The translations under genes were made by a program, and so were the position numbers. The notes under the pieces were generated by a model that searched no databases, was not told the origin of the DNA, and worked only from the letters and a program-made list of their open reading frames with translations. Below, in pieces: positions 1-7,763 of a stretch of 64,000 nucleotides of DNA (its first letter is position 1; each line of letters opens with the position of its first letter). The DNA is from JACVRX01 sp963819885 (GTDB taxonomy: Bacteria > Actinomycetota > Actinomycetes > Jiangellales > Jiangellaceae), in assembly GCA_963819885.1 (NCBI GenBank), contig CAWFXV010000013.1, positions 1 through 64,000 of the forward strand, written 5' to 3'.

Positions 1-23
1 CGTGGGTTGTGATGGTAAGGAGG

Positions 24-53
24 GTCTCGGCGGTTCGAGTCCGCCACAGGCTT
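24..53 (+). other. tRNA 3'-half remnant (T-arm and acceptor strand)
   Basis: A perfect five-pair T-stem with the loop TTCGAGT lies at 29-45, followed by a seven-base acceptor-like strand and a discriminator-like T at 46-53. I cannot fold a convincing anticodon arm in the bases to its left, and the 5' acceptor strand would lie outside the window. It is either the end of a real tRNA cut by the window edge or an attachment-site copy of a tRNA 3' end, as also seen near 9.9 and 27.9 kb. Confidence 0.4.
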
Positions 54-129
54 TGCAAAAGCACCGCAAATAGTCGCGTTCGCCAAGTACCGGCAGGGCA
101 CGACCTTCCGCGGTTCGGAACGCGGGCTT

Positions 130-403
130 GTACTCGGTCGGCGTAGGTGTTGGCGTCGGGTGTGAACCACCACAGCGCGGCATGCAGAAGCGCCCCGCGC
201 AGCAGTCCTGCCCCGGTCTCGTTGGCTGCGAGGAAGCCGGTGACCTGGGTGATGGCGAAGACGAAGACGAGGTCGAAGAACAGCTCTAGCGGCGTGACCC
301 GCTCCTCGCCGTCGACCGAACGAACGTGCATCAGCCTCGAATACGCCCAGTCAATCGCAAGGTTCGAGACCCGCCCGGGTCGAGGCGGCCTGGTTTCGTT
401 CAT
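130..403 (-). pseudogene. LtrA-like membrane protein, N-terminal fragment
   Basis: Read on the minus strand from ATG 403, the protein has the hallmark start of the low-temperature-requirement A family: a short basic leader, then RVTPLELFFDLVFVFAITQV, the first membrane segment. Similarity stops after ALHAALWW-like residues near position 166, although the frame stays open to the window edge; the family normally continues for more than 300 residues. The start lies only a few bases after the tautomerase stop, so the two were probably one operon. Truncation seems to coincide with the tRNA-like remnant at the edge. Confidence 0.6.
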
Positions 404-407
404 GCCG

Positions 408-854
408 TCAGGCTTCGGGCGTCCCCTTCGATTGAAGCTCGGCGATCTGGGCCCGGGCGGCCGCGACGAGCTCCTCGTTCGTGTTGGCGTGTCCGGCCAG
501 GCCCCAGCCGCCCTCGATTGCCTCGGTGAGCAGCACCCACGTCCGCTCCGCGAGCGAGGGGTCGCCGGCCGCTTCTCCGACGATCGCCGAGAACCGGGAC
601 ACGACCGCCAGCTGTTTGGCGCGATCGAGCGCCCCCGCATTCGTCAGCACCTGGACCCGGACGTAGGTGCTGTCGCCATCGACGTTGGAAATCCCTGACG
701 GCGGCAGCTCGTGGACGAAGGCCGCGGTGTTCTTCCGGAACATGGGGATGTCCGGCACCTGTTCGATCGCCATGAGCTCGGACGCCAGCTTCTGGGCGAG
801 GGCGTGGGGGTCACCGAACGTCCCCGCGGCGGCGTAGACGTCGATCATCGGCAT
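408..854 (-). CDS. Tautomerase family protein (cis-CaaD/MSAD-like length)
   Basis: A 148-residue soluble protein starting MPMIDVYAAAGTF. Removal of Met exposes Pro-1, the catalytic base of the 4-oxalocrotonate tautomerase superfamily. Its length is about twice that of a single 4-OT unit and like cis-3-chloroacrylic acid dehalogenase and malonate semialdehyde decarboxylase relatives; a second half-repeat is not obvious by eye. The substrate cannot be told. It is followed almost without gap by the LtrA remnant and preceded by the small membrane and NTF2-fold genes on the same strand. The family assignment is fairly secure, the reaction is not. Confidence 0.7.
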   Translation of the reverse strand: MPMIDVYAAAGTFGDPHALAQKLASELMAIEQVPDIPMFRKNTAAFVHELPPSGISNVDGDSTYVRVQVLTNAGALDRAKQLAVVSRFSAIVGEAAGDPSLAERTWVLLTEAIEGGWGLAGHANTNEELVAAARAQIAELQSKGTPEA

Positions 855-925
855 CGGGATGGTCCTTTCGATTTGTGGTCCGCGACCGGTCGTTAGGCCG
901 CTCCTCGAGCAGACCTTCTCTGAGC

Positions 926-1207
926 CTATCGACGAGGCGCCAGATATCGATCGTAGATACCCATGAGCCAGGGCACGACCACGTACACGGCCAGCGGCAC
1001 CACGACCAGTGTCAGCACGAACGCGCGGAGCACCGGGTCCCAGCCCACGGTGAACGGGGCCATCGCCGTGATGCCGATGGCGACGAGGGGAAAGATCGCG
1101 AGCCAGGTGAGCGCGGCGCGGACGTGAATCGACGGCGGCGTGCGAGCTGACGAGAGCGAAGGACCCGGGTCGGGCCGAGTCACGATGGGCCTCCCTGCAA
1201 CCCCCAA
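926..1207 (-). CDS. Small two-helix membrane protein
   Basis: A 93-residue protein with two predicted membrane helices: one starting near residue 30 (LTWLAIFPLVAIGITAM) and one near residue 60 (VLTLVVVPLAVYVVVPWLMG), then a short basic tail. The pattern resembles the C-terminal membrane tail found on some ABM-type monooxygenases, here alone. The first 28 residues are Pro/Ser/Arg-rich and the true start may be further in. It lies between the tautomerase and NTF2-fold genes on the same strand. No function can be assigned. Confidence 0.5.
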   Translation of the reverse strand: MGVAGRPIVTRPDPGPSLSSARTPPSIHVRAALTWLAIFPLVAIGITAMAPFTVGWDPVLRAFVLTLVVVPLAVYVVVPWLMGIYDRYLAPRR

Positions 1208-1217
1208 TCGTTGGTCG

Positions 1218-1565
1218 CTACAGCCAGATGTACTCCTCGGCGATGGCGCCGTCGCGCCACTTCGCCAACGTCACCATCCGACTGCCGTTCTCGAGCTCGC
1301 CGACCACGCAGGTCCAGTCTCCTGAGCCGAACCGGATCGGATGGGACTTGACCTGGACGGGCGCGCCACCGGTGCTCTCGACGAAGGCCTTCATTGCCTC
1401 GATGTGCTCACGAATGCCACGCGTCGAAGCCTGCCCGTGGACATCCACGAGAACTTCATCAGTGTGGTAACGGGTGAAGACGCCCTCCCAGTCCGCTTCG
1501 TTCCAGCCCGCGAAGTCGAGCTCGTCCATCCGTTGAAGATTGCGCTCTACGGTTTCGTCGGCCAC
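1218..1565 (-). CDS. SnoaL-like / NTF2-fold protein
   Basis: A 115-residue protein with the ester-cyclase-like NTF2 pattern: an N-terminal helix, W-N-ADWEGVFTRYHTDEVLVD, a helix with IREHIEAMKAFVE, and a final strand set ending GAIAEEYIWL. The family forms a cone-shaped pocket and includes polyketide cyclases and small isomerases, but most members have unknown substrates. It ends 10 bases from the start of the small membrane protein gene and begins 15 bases after the end of the HD gene, so the four genes from 408 to 2201 look like one minus-strand unit. Confidence 0.7.
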   Translation of the reverse strand: MADETVERNLQRMDELDFAGWNEADWEGVFTRYHTDEVLVDVHGQASTRGIREHIEAMKAFVESTGGAPVQVKSHPIRFGSGDWTCVVGELENGSRMVTLAKWRDGAIAEEYIWL

Positions 1566-1580
1566 GACGGTTGCCTCCTT

Positions 1581-2201
1581 TCAGGTCGATTCCTGGCGCT
1601 GCACTCGGGCGCGCTCGGCTTCTCGGTGTTGGCGAAGTAGTTCGAACGCGAGCGAACCGGGAGGCGCGGCCGCTTCGGAACGGGTCGCATGGGCCACGAT
1701 GGCGTCCGCGATGGAGCGGTCTCCGGCGGGTCTCGGATAGGCGTCGAGGACCTCCTGGCGCAGTCGGTCCGCTACCCCGTCGGTGATTCGGCCCGCGTCG
1801 ATGAAGACTCCCTTGTGCGTGAGGGACGTGAGCAGACCGCGCCGGTGAGCGATGCCGAGAGACGCGTGCAGTGCGATCGCCTCCCAAACCCGGTCGACGT
1901 CGCGTTCGGCGACGCCGTGCCCCCGAAGGACGGCAGCAGCCAGATCGGCGCCCTCGACCTCGAAACGAGCCTCGCCTGTCGCGTGCTCACCGAGTCCAAG
2001 ATCGTGCATGACGGTGGCGGCGAAGAGCAGGTCCTCGTCGTAGTCGGCGTCATCCAGACAGCCCTCATGGTCGGCCAGCAAGCGGGCGAAGAGGAAGCTG
2101 CGGATGCTGTGGTCGACGATCGGCCGGCTCATCGAGGAGCGCGCGATTGCGAGGCTGGCATCGGCAAGCGCCCCCGTAGGGAGCACGAGGATGTCGTTCA
2201 T
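1581..2201 (-). CDS. HD domain protein (putative phosphohydrolase)
   Basis: A 206-residue HD-domain protein. An early His (VDHSIRSFLFARLL), then the HD pair in ATVMHDLGLGEHATGE, and a later helix with IALHASLGIAH match the order of metal ligands in small HD hydrolases of the cyanamide-hydratase-like group. The start ATG 2201 gives MNDILVLPTG and leaves 72 bp to the divergent regulator gene; a longer in-frame start would overlap that gene. Substrate unknown. The divergent GlxA-type regulator is the obvious candidate controller of this four-gene unit. Confidence 0.7.
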   Translation of the reverse strand: MNDILVLPTGALADASLAIARSSMSRPIVDHSIRSFLFARLLADHEGCLDDADYDEDLLFAATVMHDLGLGEHATGEARFEVEGADLAAAVLRGHGVAERDVDRVWEAIALHASLGIAHRRGLLTSLTHKGVFIDAGRITDGVADRLRQEVLDAYPRPAGDRSIADAIVAHATRSEAAAPPGSLAFELLRQHREAERARVQRQEST

Positions 2202-2273
2202 GTGTCTCGAGCGTACGGACACTGCGCTCGAGCAAACAGTGGCCCGACGGCCGCTGACCGCTATGATCGGGCC

Positions 2274-3269
2274 ATGATCTCCAAGCGCCCCCACCGCGTT
2301 GCCGTACTTGCGCTACCAGCCGTCATCCCACTGGAGCTCGGGATCGCGGCGGAGATCTTCGGTCGCGACCCGCATTACCGTCTGACCGTATGCGCTGAAG
2401 GTCGGTCTGCGTCGCTCCCTGGTTCTGGGTTGACCGTCAATACCCCCGCAGGGCTGGAGGGACTCAAGCGCGCGGAGACGGTGATCATCCCGGGATACGA
2501 GGACGTCGACGCAACCGTCTCGACGGCAGTGCTTGACGCTATACGTGCTGCACACGCCCGGGGCGCCCGACTGGTATCGATCTGCACCGCCGCCTTTGCC
2601 CTCGCCGCGGCTGGTGTCCTCGACGACCGTCCCGCCACCACCCACTGGCGATGGACCGCTGAGCTCCAAGACCGCTACCCCAAGATCGATGTGTTGCCCA
2701 ACCGCCTCTTCGTCGACGACGGCGACATCCTCACGTCGGCTGGCGTAACCACTGGTATCGACTTGTCCCTCCACCTCATCCGGCGCGACTTCGGCTCCGC
2801 AGCCGCCAACACACGAGCCCGCGGCCTCGTGGCTCCGCCACAGCGTCAGGGAGGGCAAGCGCAGTTCATCGAACGGCTCATGCCAGACGCGAGCGGCGAC
2901 CAACTCGGCCCCCTTCGCGATTGGATGCTCGAAAACCTCGCACTTCCGCTCGACCTCGGCACGCTCGCGACGCGGGCACACATGTCTCGACGAACGTTGA
3001 GCCGTCGGTTTCGTGAAGAGACGGGCCTGTCTCCGATGGCATGGCTCGCTGACGCACGCATCGATCGAGCGCGCGAGATCTTGGAGACGACCACCGAGCC
3101 GGTCGAGAACATCGGCCGCCTGACGGGACTCGGCGCGCCGGTCTCTGTTCGAGCGGCCTTTCACCGGCGGATCGGCATCTCACCGAAGGAGTACCGTGCT
3201 GTCTGGCGCGGATCGTCCTCGTCAACGCAGGCGACGGCGACGGTTTCGTCACTCGCCGCCAGATCATGA
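2274..3269 (+). CDS. GlxA-type AraC family transcriptional regulator
   Basis: A 331-residue regulator with a DJ-1/PfpI-like domain (about residues 8-170; elbow at SICTAAFALAAAGVL, with Cys in the usual nucleophile place) and a C-terminal AraC pair of helix-turn-helices (about 215-320; MSRRTLSRRFREETGLSP and the conserved ISPKEYR end). Such proteins activate neighbouring metabolic genes; the ligand domain is usually not an active enzyme. ATG 2274 is chosen because it starts at the first conserved strand (HRVAVLALPAVIPLELG). It is divergent from the HD gene with a shared 72-bp promoter region. Confidence 0.85.
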   Translation: MISKRPHRVAVLALPAVIPLELGIAAEIFGRDPHYRLTVCAEGRSASLPGSGLTVNTPAGLEGLKRAETVIIPGYEDVDATVSTAVLDAIRAAHARGARLVSICTAAFALAAAGVLDDRPATTHWRWTAELQDRYPKIDVLPNRLFVDDGDILTSAGVTTGIDLSLHLIRRDFGSAAANTRARGLVAPPQRQGGQAQFIERLMPDASGDQLGPLRDWMLENLALPLDLGTLATRAHMSRRTLSRRFREETGLSPMAWLADARIDRAREILETTTEPVENIGRLTGLGAPVSVRAAFHRRIGISPKEYRAVWRGSSSSTQATATVSSLAARS

Positions 3270-3638
3270 GGCCGCGTTACGGCCGGCGGTCTCCCGCACC
3301 GACCCGAGGCGAGGAACCGCTTCGACACCCGCCCGTGTGCCGGCTTGGACGCGGGTGCCGGGCTCGCTCGCTAAGCCATAACCTAATCCCGGTCGTCGGG
3401 AACCACGTTCGATCGGTGACCCAGTTCGAGCGGGCGCCCGGCGACGGAAGACTCGGTCCGCCCGAGGAGGAACCGGGGCACGTCATCCCAGCAGCAGTTT
3501 CGCCTCCTCACGACCAGCGGGCGCACGGTCTGCCGCGAGACCTGCACGGGTCAGATGAGGAGAGTGCTGACCCACCAGTCGGCTACCGACACCGAGCCTG
3601 CCAAACGGGCACAGCAGAAACCATTAGATGAGTGCGGC
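3270..3638. other. No recognisable gene
   Basis: Open frames here are short and of random composition. I see no hairpin with a T tract and no repeat. Confidence 0.5.
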
Positions 3639-3834
3639 CTATTCGATGAATCCGGTCTCGGGGTCCACCTGCGATAGGAAGTTCCGGATCGCCTGCTCGT
3701 GGTCGACCATCGTGGAGGCCCGTCCGGCTCGCCACGAACCGCAGATACTCGTCCAGCAACGGCACACCCAACACCGGCGGCTCGCCAGCCCGGGCAGCAG
3801 GACGGATCAAACACAGCTCAAGCAGCCGAGACAT
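3639..3834 (-). pseudogene. Possible site-specific recombinase N-terminal fragment, frameshifted
   Basis: The minus-strand peptide from ATG 3834 contains GVPLLDEYLRFVASR, which resembles the start of actinobacterial tyrosine recombinases. The sense then appears to move to another frame near 3715, giving MVDHEQAIRNFLSQVDPET before a stop at 3639. Only about 65 residues are present against more than 300 for a full integrase, and no catalytic region is found nearby. The assignment is tentative; it may instead be a small unknown protein with a frameshift. Confidence 0.35.
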
Positions 3835-4078
3835 GCGGGTGCCTCCCTCTCCTTACGGACCCGCCGAGACCCCCCGGCGAAATGTCCAAGAAGATCACCC
3901 ACATATCAAGCACGAGCGAGTGTCGGGCACGTGGTCCCGGCCAATGTTCAGTAGCGATACCTTTACTCGGCGTTAAGGCCCAGACGTTGTGTGAGGAACG
4001 GCGGCACAGACGCCCGCTCGCGCTGATCACTTCTGGACAGGTCGTACGCCGCCCACCCGGCAACTCCGTCACGCGGTC

Positions 4079-4363
4079 TCAATAGAGGACAGTCGCAACG
4101 GCGCCCCTCAATTCGGCACACGAGCTCGGCGAGAGACTGCCTTCAATCCACCACGTGCCGGCGCGCCGATGCGCGGACAGGGCGCCCGCGCGGCACATCC
4201 GCCGCACCATGCTTGTGCTGACTTTCAGTACCTCCGATGCATGCTCGACGCGCCACCCGAGGTCATTCCGCTGGACAACCTGGGTAGCGACGATCACGCC
4301 TGCAGCCTGGTGATCCAGAGGATGCAACGCGAGGTCGCTCGTACCAGGGCTGCAGGTAGTCAT
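4079..4363 (-). CDS. Putative excisionase-like helix-turn-helix protein
   Basis: A 94-residue frame whose middle, ASEVLKVSTSMVRRMCRAG followed by ALSAHRRAGTWWIE, fits the small winged helix-turn-helix of Xis/MerR-like DNA-binding proteins (recognition helix at about residues 48-60, wing with HRRAGTWW). Ends of the frame are of lower quality and the true start could be internal. Close to a recombinase-like fragment, it could be part of a decayed integrative element. Confidence 0.35.
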   Translation of the reverse strand: MTTCSPGTSDLALHPLDHQAAGVIVATQVVQRNDLGWRVEHASEVLKVSTSMVRRMCRAGALSAHRRAGTWWIEGSLSPSSCAELRGAVATVLY

Positions 4364-4980
4364 CGCTCGGATCAGGGACCGGCTTTGCCGAGATATGGTT
4401 CCGGCCCGAAGATCAAAGAGCCTTCGACGACTTCTTCACCTGAACTGAGACTCCTCGGCAGCCAGGCACGACGCATATATCCAACGCGCGGTGGCTCAGC
4501 GGAGCCCAACAAACACCGGTTTACCTAGTGCGCCACGCGGATCAAGGGGCAGTCGTCGCAGCCCATGCCCCATCGCGGATCTCATCGTCGCGGTGACCGT
4601 GATCAACTGTCCGCTCGGCATGAGCGAGTGTGTCTGGCACGTGGTCCGGTCGGCTTCGTGGTGTTCATGCTGAGCATGGGCGTCGGCCTGCTCCGGCGGC
4701 GCTCGAGGGTCAAGGGCGTTCTGAGGCATCGGCGCAGGGGTCGAGATGTCCTCGGATCTGCGGCCTCTACTCGGACCTCGCCCGAGCGGATCGTCGCCAC
4801 TGCTCATTGTGGAACTGCTCCCCGGCGATTCAGGTTCGCTGTGCCTACTGCCCGATGCGCGCCAGGATCGGTCCATGACGTTCCTCGCCGATGCGCCAGA
4901 GATCAGTGCACGCTTTCGACCAGCCGCTGCAGCGGAGCGCCCACCGGTCACGTCCCCGCGGTTTGTTGCCCCTTGGGTCA
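4364..4980. other. No recognisable gene; holds one copy of an imperfect direct repeat
   Basis: Nothing coding is recognised. The motif GAGCGAG-TG-TGTCTGGCACGTGG at about 4622-4646 matches a similar string at 3914-3937 in the same orientation, with a two-base indel and a substitution. The two copies flank the helix-turn-helix gene and may mark ends of a lost element. Confidence 0.35.
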
Positions 4981-5360
4981 GTGACCAACGGGCAGTACGG
5001 CCTGTTCGAGTACGACGTGGAGCCGGGGGAGAGGGCCCCGCGCGCACGTTCACCGCACGTTCTCGGCGGCGTTCTACATCCAGGACGGCACGGTAGGGCT
5101 GTCTGACGGTTCTGGGTGGGTCGACGCGGTGGTGGGCGACTTCCTGTACGTCCGCGAGGGCGGGATCCATGCATTTCGCACCGACGGCGGCGCCGTGGCC
5201 AGGAGGCTCATCCTTTTCGCCCCCGGGCATAGCGCGGGAGCGCTTCTTCACCGAGATCGCCGAGATTCACGCATCGGGTCGGAGCCTGACCACGGAGGAG
5301 TGAACGGAGTTCTATGTCAGGCACGACCAGTACATCGTCACCGAAGGGAGCCAGGCGTGA
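4981..5360 (+). pseudogene. Cupin-domain protein, broken
   Basis: The conserved cupin can be followed through three frames: NGQYGLFEYDVEPGERAP (from about 4984), then the strand set with FYIQDGTVGLSDG and GDFLYVREGGIHAFR (frame changes near 5040), then RERFFTEIAEIHASG after another shift in a run of five C near 5222. An in-frame TGA at 5301 stands where a Trp codon would fit (EE-stop-TEFYVRHDQYIV). The end GCGTGA overlaps the GTG start of the DUF2255 gene. The N-terminus is also missing. Two frameshifts, one nonsense codon and a lost start make this a real pseudogene rather than a simple sequencing error. Confidence 0.75.
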
Positions 5361-5737
5361 CAACGTGGACCAGCGACGAGCTGAGCCGGATCGGGCAGGT
5401 TGAGGAGCTGAAGATCGCCTCGACGCGCCCGGACGGCACTATGCGTCCATACGTGACGATCTGGGTCGTCCGGGTCGGGAACGACCTCTACGTCCGCTCG
5501 GCCTACGGGCCGAACAACCCCTGGTTCGTCCGCGCGAAGGCCAGCGGTGCCGGTCGTATCCGCGCCGGCAGCCTGGAGTGTGACGTGACCTTCGCCGAAC
5601 CCGGCCCGGGCGTGCACGCCGCCATCGACGAGGCCTACCACGCTAAGTACGACCGGCACGGACCCGCGATCGTGGGCACCGTCGTCGGCCCGGACACCGC
5701 GCCGGTCACGATCCGCCTCCTGCCACGGACCAGCTGA
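5357..5737 (+). CDS. DUF2255 family protein
   Basis: A 126-residue soluble protein with the family pattern: W-SDELSRIG near the start, TIWVVRVGNDLYVRSAYG at about residues 31-48, W-VRAKASGAGRI at 53-66 and ECDVTF after it. Function is unknown; the fold resembles split-barrel nitroreductase-like proteins. GTG 5357 overlaps the TGA of the decayed cupin by the GTGA arrangement, indicating former translational coupling; with the cupin broken, its expression may now be reduced. It ends 26 bp from the convergent TfoX-like gene. Confidence 0.75.
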   Translation: MTTWTSDELSRIGQVEELKIASTRPDGTMRPYVTIWVVRVGNDLYVRSAYGPNNPWFVRAKASGAGRIRAGSLECDVTFAEPGPGVHAAIDEAYHAKYDRHGPAIVGTVVGPDTAPVTIRLLPRTS

Positions 5738-5763
5738 CCGTGGCAACGCTCCTACGCTCTGGC

Positions 5764-6039
5764 CTATCGCTTTGGAGGTAGCGAGCGGGCGAACGTCGCG
5801 CCACGCTGCACCCACTCCGCGAGCTGCCGTTTGGTGCGGACGTCTGCCAAGCGGACTCGAAGCCATCCCTGCATTGACCGGCCGCGCATCTCCATGAGGC
5901 GCGCATTTGTCGTCGCGACGAGCGTTTCCGACTGCGCGGGGTCCACGCGCACCAGGAGCCCGCCCTTACCGCTTGCCGCGACGGCCATGTTCCCTCTGAT
6001 GAGGAACGCGAGCCCGCCGAACATCTTCTGCTCGCTCAC
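5764..6039 (-). CDS. TfoX/Sxy N-terminal domain protein, shortened at the N-terminus
   Basis: A 91-residue protein starting VSEQKMFGGLAFLIRGNMA and continuing with SGKGGLLVRVDPAQ, typical of the TfoX N-terminal domain family. Other members have about 20 residues (a first helix) before the KMFGGLAF motif; here the start GTG 6039 follows directly on the stop of the winged-helix gene (6044), so that helix is missing. This looks like a deletion that fused the two genes' ends. Actinobacterial members are stand-alone proteins of unknown role, not proven competence regulators. Confidence 0.65.
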   Translation of the reverse strand: MSEQKMFGGLAFLIRGNMAVAASGKGGLLVRVDPAQSETLVATTNARLMEMRGRSMQGWLRVRLADVRTKRQLAEWVQRGATFARSLPPKR

Positions 6040-6043
6040 GTCG

Positions 6044-6490
6044 CTATCCCGTGATTGTCTTCGCGAGCACTGCGCCCATGACGTCGGTCATGACGTCGCG
6101 TCCTATGGCGAGGACTGCTGCGGCAGCCCGCCGCAGCGCACTACGCTCCTCGGGATCGTCGGTCGATTCGGCCGCCTGCTGGAGCGCCTCGACCAACGCG
6201 TCAACGCCCTCACCGCTTGGCCAGATGCCGACTGCCCGCCGGCCCCGTTCGGTGACCCCGGTGGCGATCACGTACTTGCCGCCCATCGTGTCGGCTCCCA
6301 GGCCTTCTACATAGCCCGAGTCATGGAGCGCGATCAGGGACCGGAGCGCGTCGTCCTCTCCGATGCCGAGATCGTTGGCGATGCGTTCGGGTCGCGCCTC
6401 GACTGCGTGCTCCAGCTCGACGATCGCGGCGACGCGGCGCAGCACCGGGAAGTCCTGGGAGGCCCAGCGGTCGGGCAGCAGGTCAGTCAT
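6044..6490 (-). CDS. Winged-helix-like DNA-binding protein
   Basis: A 148-residue protein. Residues about 15-80 look like a winged helix: PVLRRVAAIVELEHAVEA, a recognition part RPERIANDLGIGEDDALRSL, and a wing with GGKYVIATGVTERGRRAVG. A C-terminal helical region (VDALVEALQQAAESTDDPEERSA and onward) could dimerise. Target genes are unknown. ATG 6490 is chosen over longer open frame because upstream sequence is structured intergenic DNA. It is followed by the shortened TfoX-like gene with almost no gap. Confidence 0.6.
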   Translation of the reverse strand: MTDLLPDRWASQDFPVLRRVAAIVELEHAVEARPERIANDLGIGEDDALRSLIALHDSGYVEGLGADTMGGKYVIATGVTERGRRAVGIWPSGEGVDALVEALQQAAESTDDPEERSALRRAAAAVLAIGRDVMTDVMGAVLAKTITG

Positions 6491-6564
6491 GGCCGCAGCA
6501 TGGCGCAACGGACCATGACCCGAGGGTCCGCCTCGCCGGATGTGGGACACACTGGGCGCCAAGG

Positions 6565-6642
6565 CGCCGCCGCTTGCCCCTGGTAAGCGGCGGCGTGTGA
6601 CACAACATCCCCGGGCCACGGGGGCCGCCCGGGGGTGTTGTG
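6565..6642. terminator. Two adjacent strong inverted repeats
   Basis: Hairpin 1 pairs 6565-6575 with 6585-6595 (11 perfect pairs, 9-base loop). Hairpin 2 pairs 6601-6616 with 6627-6642 (16 pairs with one G-T-type mismatch, 10-base loop). Neither has a clear T tract. They lie upstream of the divergently placed genes at 6490 (minus) and 7026 (plus), so simple gene-end termination does not explain them well; a structured leader or insulator is possible. Confidence 0.5.
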
Positions 6643-7025
6643 CGTGGCTCGTGCGCCAGTCGCGACGCCCAGGTGACGGAAGGGTGTCGTCGTGGCGGTT
6701 CCGCGGGTATCGTGCCGGCCGCGCGGCAGGTCGCCTGCCGTGTTGGGTCACACGGTGGCGCCGGGTCCGCTCCCCTGCCAGCGGCGTCATCGCGGGCTTC
6801 ACGGCGTCTCAGCGCCGTGCTGGCGGCGTCTAGGGTTCCATGAGCCCGAGTGCCACCGCTGGCCGCGCGGATGGTCTCCCGGATGCGCCGATCCTGCGCG
6901 TCGGGATCCTCGCAGAAGTCATCGCTAAGGCCGGGCCGACTTCGCTGATTCAGCCTGTGCGCACCCCTACGCGCGTACAGTCGCGGCATCGCGATCAACC
7001 GTCAACGAAGGAGTGGTGACGCCCG
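6643..7025. other. Intergenic region upstream of the alpha/beta hydrolase gene
   Basis: No convincing gene. A 59-codon frame runs from ATG 6841 to just before the hydrolase start, but its composition is not protein-like. The hydrolase ribosome site (AAGGAG at about 7009) lies at the end of this stretch. Confidence 0.4.
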
Positions 7026-7763
7026 ATGGCCACTGATACCCCGACGATCGTGTTCGTCCATGGCGCCTGGGCCGACGCCACCGGTTTCGGCGGGTCGATC
7101 CGGGCCCTGCGCGACCGCGGGTTGACCGCCATCGGAGCGGCCAACCCGCTGCGCCACCTGGCCGGCGACGCCGCTTCCCTGGCGGCTCTGTTGGGGACCC
7201 TCTCCGGCCCGATGGTTCTGGTCGGCCATTCCTACGGCGGCGCGGTCCTCTCCAGCGCCGCCGCCGGCAACCAGCAGGTGCAGGCGCTCGTGTTCATCGC
7301 TGGGTGGATGCCCGATGAGGGCGAGAGCATTCAGCAGCTCCTTGGGTCTGAGGTCTTCGGGGACAGTCTGGTGCCGGCGGCGCTGCGACCGGTGCCGTTC
7401 ACCAACCCGGACGGGAGTGAGGGGGTGGATCTGTACCTGGATCGTGAGCTGTTCCCGGAGACGTTTGCCGCCGACGTCGACGCCGAGACGGCCGCGCTGA
7501 TGGCGGCGACCCAGCGACCGTGGAGCGGGGCCGCGGCGGCCACCCCCTCGGGCCCGCCGGGCTGGCGGTCCATTCCGTCGTGGTATTTGCTCGGCACGCA
7601 GGACCGAGCCATCCCGCCGGCGGGGCAGCGGTTCATGGCCGAGCGCGGGAACGCGCAGATCGAGGAGGTGGCGGCCTCGCACGCATCCATGGTGTCGCAG
7701 CCGGAGGCCGTGACGCGGCTGATCCTGAGCGCCATCGAGGCGACCAGGCGCAGCGGGCCATGA
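7026..7763 (+). CDS. Alpha/beta hydrolase (small esterase-like)
   Basis: A 245-residue alpha/beta hydrolase without signal peptide. Visible: oxyanion-hole strand TIVFVHGAWADA (residues 7-18), nucleophile elbow GHSYGG (about residues 74-79, Ser nucleophile), an acidic residue in YLLGTQDRAIP, and catalytic His in EEVAASHASMVSQPE near the end. This type resembles plant salicylate-esterase and actinobacterial polyketide-associated hydrolases. A diverged paralogue with a signal sequence lies at 38259-39114 and shares IPSWYL-GT and QRFMAER motifs. Substrate unknown. Confidence 0.8.
   Translation: MATDTPTIVFVHGAWADATGFGGSIRALRDRGLTAIGAANPLRHLAGDAASLAALLGTLSGPMVLVGHSYGGAVLSSAAAGNQQVQALVFIAGWMPDEGESIQQLLGSEVFGDSLVPAALRPVPFTNPDGSEGVDLYLDRELFPETFAADVDAETAALMAATQRPWSGAAAATPSGPPGWRSIPSWYLLGTQDRAIPPAGQRFMAERGNAQIEEVAASHASMVSQPEAVTRLILSAIEATRRSGP

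Noticed and set aside
5301..5303. In-frame TGA in the cupin as a selenocysteine or recoded Trp codon
   Set aside because: The gene also has two frameshifts and a missing N-terminus, and no SECIS-like structure is seen; decay explains it.
6841..7019. A 59-residue frame directly before the hydrolase gene as a leader peptide
   Set aside because: No ribosome site or conserved motif, and no attenuator-type structure.
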